Positions 56,020-63,451 of a stretch of 63,451 bases of DNA are shown in pieces. The translations under genes and the position numbers were made by a program. How positions within the stretch are numbered: position 1 is the stretch's first letter; each line of letters begins with the position of its first letter. The stretch is from Lindgomyces ingoldianus (taxonomy: Eukaryota; Ascomycota; Dothideomycetes; Pleosporales; Lindgomycetaceae): NCBI RefSeq assembly GCF_010093535.1, contig NW_022985177.1:1232265-1295715 (forward strand), read 5' to 3'. Below the pieces are notes generated by a model. The model did no database searches. It was not told the DNA's origin and saw only the letters and a program-made list of their open reading frames with translations.

Positions 56020-57885
56020 ACGTACTTCATGGGCGAGTTGCTTACACACCTGAGTTGCTTACTTTTGCTAAGACTCTACCCTAACAAACTCTATTATAGC
56101 CTATAACAACCCGCTCTAGCACTATATAGTACAGTACAGCCTAGAATATTATTTAGATACTACTTCTGCTTCTTGCTTACACATTTGCGCGTTATGCTTA
56201 GTCTAATTGCACTATCTGTAGCGCCTTTAGGATAGCTTACCTACTTTAGCTTACACTTGCTTCTTTGCTTTCTTCCTGTTACTGCGCGCCTTAAACTTCT
56301 TTAGAGCTGTTAAGTGTAGGCTTTTCTAAATTATTAAAGTCTTTTTTACCTTAATCTACTTTTTTTTATATAATTTATGTTACATAGCAGCTTTATTAGC
56401 TACTTAAAGCTTAGTAATTTTCTATTACACTAACACTAGCTTATGCATAATTAGTACTACTTTTTTTAAAACCTTCTTAAACACTTTAACTATAAAAGTT
56501 AGTAAACTATTTATATGCTTTTAAATTTTTATTTTTATAAGCATTAATTATAACCTAAGTTTTAAAGTATTACTTAGAGTTTATAACTACTAGAGCTTAT
56601 TATATATAAGTAGTAGTAGTAATAAAGTACGCAACTTTACATTAAGGCCTATTATAACTTATTATAGGTTAAAAGGAACTAATCTAGCGCTTTAGAACTC
56701 TTCTTAGATATTACTAAAAGTAATTATAGCATTATAAGCTACTTTAAAGCATAGTAAGAACTTTATTTTTATAATATAAGTAATCTAGTTGCGTATAAAG
56801 TTTTTAGCTTAGCGCCTATATACTTTCTTTAAAGGAGTAAAACAACCTACATTAAGTAGCTATAAAAAGTGCAATAAGTAAAAACGCATGTAGATAGTAA
56901 TAATCTTATTATCTTTATAGTATTACTAAAAATAAAGTAAGTTATAGCTTTTATAGCTGTTAATAACTAGCAGACAGTAGCTGCTAACAGTACACTTTTT
57001 TATATGCGCATTAAAGTGCTTTAACTAGTCTAGACTAAGCTAATTAGTAGTCTAGCTGCGCTTAGAGATTATAATAACTTAATTTTAAAGTAGATTTTCC
57101 TTTTTATACTAGTTTAAAAAGTAGTTACTATCTTAAAAAATAATAAAAAGTAAAATAGCTTACCTTTTAGCATTAATGCCCTAGATAGCTGTTATCTACT
57201 CTTAGTTACCTAGCTAAACTGCTTTTAGCTATTTTTATTTCTCTAAACTTATAATAACTACTCTAGTAGATATCTAGCCTATTATAAACCCTGTCTTGTT
57301 AAAGTTGTATGTGTTATTCTTCTAGATGCTATACTTAGTTTTAATATTCTTTATAAATTTAAACTAGCCTTAAATTACTATAAAATCTTTATAAAAAGCT
57401 TTTTTATAGTTATACTTACACTTAAACTTTACTTTAAGCTCTAAGTAACACTTAATAAACATATTAGGCTAGTTTATGCTAATATAGCCTATATTATGCT
57501 TAGCGTGTAAAGAATTAGCTATATTAGCTATAGCTACTAGCTAAGAGGGAAATTCTTACGCATCTAGCTTAAGTATGTGCTAAATAATTACCTACTTCTT
57601 ATTATTATTTAGCTTTTATAAGTTAGCTGTATAATTAGCTTAGAAAGGTTGTCTAGTATGTTAGTTACTTATTGTCTTTTAAGAGACTCTGTAGATAGCT
57701 ATAGTGTGTTGCTTAAAAAGTGTTATGTCTTATTTAAAAGCTTAAAGCGTAAGCTATATTTAATGTTCCTTTAACACGTCTAAGTAGTGTTGTTAGGAAT
57801 GTATTAGTGTAAAAAAAGTAGTGTAGTAGGGTCTTAGCAAAAGTAAGCAACTCAGGTGTGTAAGCAACTCGCCTATGAAGTACGT
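56020..57885 (-). mobile_element. Full-length pogo-like DNA transposon G3 (1866 bp)
   Basis: Inverted terminal repeats of about 55 bp starting ACGTACTTCATGGGCGAGTT, flanked by TA at 56018-56019 and 57886-57887. Each end carries GAGTTGCTTAC twice, 17 bp apart. Relics of the transposase are on the minus strand: a zinc-knuckle tail (CN, HNAQMCK) near 56180-56240, DDE core in the middle, HTH part near 57430-57780. Stops from RIP abolish the frame, while the terminal repeats are less affected. Confidence 0.85.
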
Positions 57886-57887
57886 TA

Positions 57888-58702
57888 ATAAGATAAAGCT
57901 TTTATATAACTTAAGTAGCTAAGGTACTAATAATTATAAGACTTAACACTAAGAACTTTTATAGTATAGGTTAACAAGCTATTAAGTTAAGCTCTAAGCA
58001 AGCTACCTGTTTTAGATTAATTATATAATTAACTTAAAGTGCTTATTATCTTATTAAGCTCTACTTAAGCTAGCTAGCTAGCTTAACTTAACTTTCTTGT
58101 TAGAAAGTCTAGTTACTATAGCTTCTACAGCATGTTATTTATACTATTTAGTGTAGCTGTTAATTAGAAGACCTTTTTATAGCACGTAGTTACTAAATTA
58201 ATAACTAAAGTAAAGCTTCTAAGTCTTTCTTACACTACTAGCTACCAATAGTAGTAAAAGTAATTCTTTACTAATATAAACTTTAGAACTAAAAAAAACC
58301 TTACTTGAATGTATAATAATTAATAAACTGTATAAGCTATAGTAAAAGACTCTAAGCTTAATACTAAGCTTAAGTATATTAACATTTACAACTACTAGCC
58401 TGCTAAGAGGTACAGGAAAGAAGAATTTACATACACTAGATCTCTACTACAAACATGCTAGCTAATAGCCTTACTAAGTTCTTACTTTAATAAAAGAATT
58501 AAGAGTTTATTAAATAACTAGGCTTTATTTACCTAAGTAATACTTTAAAAGCCTACTTTACTAATATTAGCTTTAAAGCTTAAGCTTACTAACTTCCTTT
58601 TACTATTTTATTCTTTTAAGTGCACTACTGTACACCTATAGTCTAGTATTTATTTTTGTACAGCTTTACTTTAGTATTTACTTTGTTAAAGCTAGCGGGG
58701 TG
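57888..58702. other. Unidentified AT-rich stretch
   Basis: Continuation of the tract at 55543. It contains GCTAGCTAGCTAGC-type runs near 58070. No reading frame, no repeat edges recognised. Confidence 0.4.
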
Positions 58703-58908
58703 TGTTGCATGTATCTTACGCGATACTATACCTATCTACTGCACTATTTACTTATTAGAACTAGATTCTTTCTTATATAGTATATAGTTAGCCTAGAACT
58801 CTCTTAAGCTTCTTAGACTTTATAATACACTTGTACAATCTACTTTGTTTAGATCTTAGTACCTTGTCAACTCGCTTACTATATGCCCTCTTCTTAGCTT
58901 ATGCAAGA
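58703..58908 (-). mobile_element. Second copy of the small insertion element (L2, 206 bp)
   Basis: Reverse-complement homologue of 27003-27164. Shared blocks include AAGATCTAAACAAAGTAG (against GAGATCTAAACAAAGTGG), then CAAGTGTATT and GGTATAGTATCGCGTAAGA. The ends are an imperfect inverted repeat (TGTTGCAT at 58703-58710, ATGCAAGA at 58901-58908). It has an extra central block of about 45-60 bp not present in L1. Flanks GGGTG and ACATT show no duplication. Confidence 0.68.
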
Positions 58909-59150
58909 ACATTACATCTATTAGAGCAGGTAATCGGTGAAATGTCTTAGCATTCTCGCTTTGTTAGATTCTCTACCTAAATTACTAGCTTAGTTAGACT
59001 ACGCGTAAATAGCCTACTATTGTTACTAATTATTGCATTTACAAGAGCTTATAAGTTAATCTTAAATTACTACCTAATTAGGTAATTCCAAGCCTAATTT
59101 TTAGTATTTTAGAGAGTTACTTATGTATTGCGCCTATAGGCTTTCTTAAG
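58909..59150. other. Unidentified sequence between L2 and K2
   Basis: Moderately AT-rich, less TA-saturated than its neighbours. No frame and no recognised repeat. Confidence 0.4.
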
Positions 59151-59310
59151 CACCTGTGGCCTCTCTAATTAAAGCTAGCGAAATATTGTACAATTTCTTC
59201 TCCTAGAATTTCTAAAGCCTTAGCTAATCGCTAATTGTAAGAGTTGTAGAAGAGGTGCTATGTATAATGTAATAAGAAACCTAAAGGAGCATAGCAGTGT
59301 GCAGAACTAC

Positions 59311-59533
59311 TGTTTGCAGTAATCACACGATAGTCAGATGCGTCGTCACCATGGTCGCATGCGTCGTCACCATGATCGGATGCGTCGTCATCATAGTCGT
59401 ATGCGTCGTCACCATGATCTGTTGCCAAGACTCACCTACTCATTTCACATGTATATAGACTCCTACAAAGGACTCCTCTTGCAATACATTCAATGCAGTT
59501 CCTCATGTCTCTAGTGCCTTACATAGCTTCACA
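59311..59533 (+). mobile_element. Solo LTR D3 (223 bp)
   Basis: TGTTTGCA to CTTCACA, flanked by ACTAC at 59306-59310 and 59534-59538. It includes four 21-bp units (59338-59421) of the type ATGCGTCGTCACCATGGTCG, and a TATATAG box near 59453. Little mutated. Confidence 0.93.
59338..59421. repeat. 21-bp tandem repeat in D3
   Basis: Units at 59338-59358, 59359-59379, 59380-59400 and 59401-59421. Each contains CGTCGTCA, read on the other strand as TGACGACG. D1 and D2 contain degenerate versions. Confidence 0.93.
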
Positions 59534-60340
59534 ACTACCTATAAAGAAGCTTAAGCAGCTAATAAAGATTACAAGAGAAAACACTTAAGCTCTATTTAAG
59601 CAGCTTATTTATTCTAGATAAATGTACTAAAATAAGATAGTTAAGTAGCTGCTTATTAAACATAAGCTTAAGGTAAGCTATAAGTGTATAAAAAACTTTT
59701 TAAAAGATTAAAGCTTAAGCTATTAAACTCTAAAGCTATACTTAGTTAATTATAATATAAAGCTAAAAGAGTGCTATTACTACTTTATATAGTAAATTAC
59801 TACTAATAATCTTATGTTTCTAGACAAGTTAATATTCAATAAAAAGACTAGCTAGCAGCACTATGTGTACACTCTAGTAGGCTATAAGAGTTGTTATACA
59901 TAGAGTATTAAGTAGAGAGACACCTAGGTAATCCTACCTGTGTATAATATACACAGCTACCTTCTATGTACAGTAATTAAGAAGAGCTACTTTACTATAA
60001 AAGATTTTATTTAGTAGATTTAAAACATTCTTCTTTTACACTTTACTCTGTGTATAGTTCTAAAAACATAGTTATTATACTTAATAATGTTGCTATTTAT
60101 ATAAATAATAAAGTAGAAATAGTTATCTAGGCAACTAGCTATTTTATTTAGTATCTACTTCTATACTTACCTAATTGTAATCCTATTAAGCTTACTTTTA
60201 TAGTGTTAAAGGCTTAGATCTAGAGAAACTACGTGTACACACGCGCTTACTATAGAAGTAACTTTAGAGCCTTTTTAACTTAGGTTATTATAGTCTTTAA
60301 AAATAGCTAGATAATAAATAAGCTTAGGCTATAGTAGTTA

Positions 60341-61325
60341 AAGCACTTTAATACGCATATAAAGAAAAAAGTTATTAGCGCTTATTAGCTTTTTATTATT
60401 AACAGCTATAAAAGCTATAACTTACTTAATTTCTAGCAGTACTATAAAAAAAATAAAATTATTACTATTTATATGCTTTTATACTTATTACACCTTCTAT
60501 AGCGTCTTAATATAGGTTATTTTGCCTTTTTAAAGAAGGTGTATAAGCGCTAAGCTAAAGATCTTATGTATAACTAAATTACTTATATTATAAAACTTAA
60601 GTTTTTACTATGTTTTATACACACTTATAATATAGCAATTACTTCTAGTAATATCTAAAAAGGGTTTTAAGATGCTAGTTTAGTTCTATTTAACTTAAAA
60701 TAAGGTAAAATAGCTCTTAACATCTAGTTATATACTTTATTACTACTACTACCTATTAATAATAAGCCCTAGTAGTTGTAAACTCTAAGTAATACCCTTA
60801 AATTTAAGTTATAATTAATGCTTATAAAAGTAAAAATTTAGAAGCATGTAGATAGCTTACTAATGTCTATAGTAAAGGCTTTTAAAAAAGTCTTAAAAGG
60901 GGCAGCAATTATTACACATAAGCTAGTGTTAGCGTAAAAGAAGATTACAAAGCTTTAAGTAGTAAATAAGGCTGCCACGTAACATAGATTGCATAAAAGA
61001 AAGTAGATTTAGGCAGAAAAGACTTTAATAGTTAAGAATAGGGCTTGTCTAACTACTCTAAAGAAGTTTAAAGCGCGTAGTAATAGAAAGAAGCTAAAGA
61101 CATAGGTGCGCGCTAAAGAAGGTAAGCTAAGTTAAAGGTAATACAGGTAGTGTAATTAGACTAGGCATAACTTGCGTATGTGTAAGAAAGTAGCAGAAGT
61201 AGACTCTAAATAATATCTTGTGTTGTATTACTCTATACAGGGCTAAAGTAGGCTGTTTTGCGCTAGAATAGGGTGGTTTTAGTAGAGGCTTAGCAAAAGT
61301 AGCCGGCCAACGTGTTAGGTACATT
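60341..61325 (+). pseudogene. pogo-like transposase relic G5, 5'-truncated
   Basis: Starts inside the DDE core (INSYKSYNLLNF, a decayed form of the LDGHGSH block) and continues with LLYLLHLL-RLNIGYF (decayed HSSHLLQPLDVGCF). It then has a Lys/Arg-rich tail (HKRKWIQAEKT, about 60985-61025) and the zinc-knuckle block TRHNLRMCKK (about 61160-61195). The 3' end (GCAAAAGTAGCCGGCCAACG) differs from the G1-G4 terminal repeat, so it is a related but separate subfamily. The 65-codon minus frame at 61127-61324 is antisense to it. Confidence 0.68.
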
Positions 61326-61339
61326 AGTTAGTTTTTTAT

Positions 61340-62767
61340 TATGTGTAAATTTATTTTTTATTATGTCCTTTAGTCTATTATAAAACATCTAGTAGAGAGC
61401 CTTCTAATCTATCTATCTGCATATAGCTAGCTGCTCTCTAAAACATGCTGTGTAGTACTAAGCTATCTTTTTTTCTTGTTTTAGAGTGTCTAGTTTATTA
61501 GCTGCAATTTTTTATTTATCTATAGTTCTATAAATAGTTAATAGGGCGTCTTTAAAGGCTTCTACACTACTAAATAATTTTTTAGTCTTAAGGTTTAGTG
61601 TAGTGCTATTTGCTCTAAAATCTATCTAGTTGTTTATATGTAGTTAGAACTAAATTATAAGTAGTCCTTCTAAATATAGTCTTATCTAGGATATTATTTC
61701 TACATTAGTTTAAAATGCTTCTCTATTATATTACATGTAGAGGTAGCATCTAGTAAAAAAGAGGCAAAGGTTCTTAGGCAATCCTCTTCAAGGCTTTAGA
61801 AAGGCTAGTTATAAAGTCTTCTTAGCTATAATGCTTATTTTTCTAGTTAAAATATTCTAGAGCTTAGCTAGCTCTACTTATAACGCGTGTATCTAATTTG
61901 TAGAGCTTATAGCTAATTAAAAGTTTATTAGTGTAAGTTAATTATTAAATTTAGCTACGTTTTAGCGTAGATTTTTTACTTCTTTATAAAGATTAATTAG
62001 TTTATTAATTTTATTTCTAATCTGCTAAAGTTTCTTAACATTATCCTAGATACTGTTAATCTATTCTACTAAGACTCTTTTATTAACTGTTAGAACTTCT
62101 AATAATCCTAACAAAGCTATGTAGGCTATGTTAGAATTAAGGTTGTATAGAGTAGTTATACTTTTTAGAGGGTGTAGTGTTTAATATTACAATCTTTACT
62201 TCTAAAAGCACTTAGGTTAATAGTATTCCTTAGGTAGTAGAACAGAAGGTAGAGGCTGACAGCAGAGTGTACAGTCCTGCGTAATAGCTATTAGGCTAAT
62301 AGAGTAGGGTAGAGCAACTAGATTATAGTTTATCTCTATAGCAGCAGTATAGTAGCTAGGTTAAACAGTCTTGTTAGACAGAATTAGAGGTATATATGTT
62401 GTAAGATATATAAATAGTATTGCAGCTTTTTAGAAAGCTAAATGCTACTTAGTTTATATAAAAAATAAACTAAATATTAAACACACCTTTTTAAAAGTTA
62501 TTTAAGGTTAAACTATATACATGTCTAGAGGTGCTAAGAACAAGTTGCATAAGTCTAATAAGCCTATAGTAGCAAGCTTACTAAGCTTGTTAAGCTTGTC
62601 TAATTTATAGCCTGTCCTTCTATTAGATAATGCATTCTTCTATAACTGCTAGCAGCTGTGCTGCTTCCGCATCTTCTAATTAGTTTGTAAGCGAGCTCTG
62701 CCTCAACCTAGCTAGATTGTAGAGCACCATCGGTGGAGTTACGTCGGTCCAACCATAGACTGTAACA
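61340..62767 (-). mobile_element. Truncated inverted gypsy B4 (5' LTR plus gag start)
   Basis: Reverse LTR of family B at 62185-62767 (TATTACAATC to GACTGTAACA) followed leftward by the leader and gag start, the reverse of 2856-4400 in B1. The remainder of the element is missing. Heavily mutated apart from the 5' LTR tip (CGTCGGTCCAACCATAG at 62742 onward). Confidence 0.85.
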
Positions 62768-63203
62768 TATATAAGCATGCTAAAGATAACTTAAACTTAA
62801 ATAAGTAATATTCTTAATTAAGCCTATGTATAAGGCACTGTATAGTAACTTTTATTTAGCACTTTAGGTTATAATTAATTAGCAGAATAACACATTTCTA
62901 AATAAACTAGAAGACATGTACTACACTAACAGAAGATACAACTCCTCTTATATAATTAGCTTTTAATAATGTAAAAAAAGTCTAAAGAGATTTAAATTAC
63001 ACTTTTTTATATAATTAAAGTAATGCTTTATTATCTATAAAAAATATTAGTTAATAAAATATTTTTATATAAATTAATCTTGTGTAAAACGCTAGTACAT
63101 CTCTTTATATAAAGAATTCTATAATAAGACTCTAACATATAAAGAAGTAAACATGTACATTTAAAATTTTAAAAGTAAACTAAAGCAAAAAAAAAAAGTT
63201 ATA
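62768..63203. other. Unidentified AT-rich stretch
   Basis: Only TA-rich, stop-dense sequence between B4 and pogo G6. No motif recognised. Confidence 0.4.
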
Positions 63204-63356
63204 ACATACTTTATAGGCAAGTTGCTCACACACCTAAGTCGCTTACTTTTGCCAAGACCCCACCCTAATAAACTCTATTATAGCCTATAACAACCTGCTC
63301 TAGCACTATATAGTACAGTATAGCCTAGAATATTATTTAGATACTACTTCTACTTC
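63204..63356 (-). mobile_element. pogo-like G6, terminal part
   Basis: Begins ACATACTTTATAGGC after TA (63202-63203) and follows the G3 left end (CGCTTACTTTTGCCAAGACC ...) until element A4 interrupts it. Confidence 0.82.
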
Positions 63357-63451
63357 TGTCAGATATGCGCACCTACTGTCAAGACAGGAGGAACGTTTGA
63401 CGAAAGCTGCTACATAGTACGAGCAATAAGCTCGAACAGTATGTTGCTGCA
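63357..63451 (-). mobile_element. Truncated element A4 at the window end
   Basis: TGTCAGATATGCG start (3' end of the family in reverse) to the first bases of the minisatellite, where the window stops. The flank before it is ACTTC. The last 13 bases equal the first 13 of the window (GTATGTTGCTGCA). Confidence 0.85.

Larger units (their letters stand above)
59150..60340 (+). pseudogene. Tc1-like transposase relic K2, split by D3
   Basis: Before D3 the translation resembles the HTH/linker part of Tc1-like transposases (RISKALANR, then KRCYV-CNKKPKGA). After it come the first-Asp block (MFLDKLIFNKKT, about 59815-59850), then ILPVYN, YLLCTVIKKSYF, and the LDNVSIH- and YLPPYSPDFNPIE-type blocks (about 60080-60180), all with stops. 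This order is that of DDE_3-type Tc1/mariner transposases. It ends at about 60340, where a pogo relic starts. Confidence 0.65.

Noticed and set aside
1..63451. Circular element suggested by identical 13-bp ends
   Set aside because: The two end copies of element A have different flanks (CATAG and ACTTC), and the family is repeated in the window. A repeat-induced contig break is simpler.

Overview
The window looks like a repeat-packed, AT-rich block of a filamentous ascomycete (Pezizomycotina) genome. The reasons are the Ty3/gypsy, Ty1/copia, pogo-like and Tc1-like elements of typical fungal type, almost all of them wrecked by C-to-T and G-to-A changes on both strands as expected from repeat-induced point mutation (RIP), and one small GC-richer island with fungal-style genes. 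No rRNA, tRNA, CRISPR array or bacterial-type operon was seen.

Layout. 1-288: a truncated solo-LTR-like element (family A). 289-17428: the 3' part of a copia element (F1), split by a full gypsy element (B1, 2252-17111, TSD AGAAG) that itself carries a solo LTR of its own family, a minus-strand gypsy element C (5330-10993), a 229-bp solo LTR (D1) and a 555-bp miniature LTR element (13601-14155). 17429-25666: three pogo-like transposon pieces, a second D solo LTR, and a minus-strand chromodomain gypsy element H (19483-25640, TSD GTAAG). 25669-28300: the only gene-like island. It holds a secreted, GPI-type cysteine-rich protein gene broken by a RIP-type stop and by a 162-bp insertion, and a small convergent single-pass membrane protein gene. 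28440-28978: a Tc1-like transposase fragment and a piece of inverted LTR. 28979-55542: a second B-family gypsy element (B3) inflated to 26.5 kb by nested copia F2 (30502-37133), solo LTRs A2, J and I, gypsy E (42470-49767, with A3 and an assembly gap inside its 5' LTR) and two 2.1-kb gag-only derivatives of E (50275-52380 minus; 52602-54714 plus). 55543-63451: a full pogo-like transposon (56020-57885), a second copy of the small insertion found in the GPI gene, solo LTR D3 inside a Tc1-like transposase relic, a 5'-truncated pogo relic, a truncated inverted B element, and the start of another pogo element cut by family A at the window end.

Target-site duplications, read directly at both edges, fix the boundaries and the nesting order of most elements. 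Three things stand out. (i) The 162-bp insertion in the GPI gene has a 5-bp TSD, a second copy 31 kb away, and GT-AG signals whose removal would keep the reading frame, so it is a candidate introner-like element. (ii) There is a small-element ecology of a TRIM, several orphan solo LTRs and a gag-only family. (iii) RIP shows a clear spatial pattern: short elements and the outer edges of LTRs are spared, while interiors are saturated with mutations.

Limits. All homology statements come from reading translations and aligning by eye. Family names A to L are local labels for this window. Several AT-rich stretches could not be identified and are marked as such.
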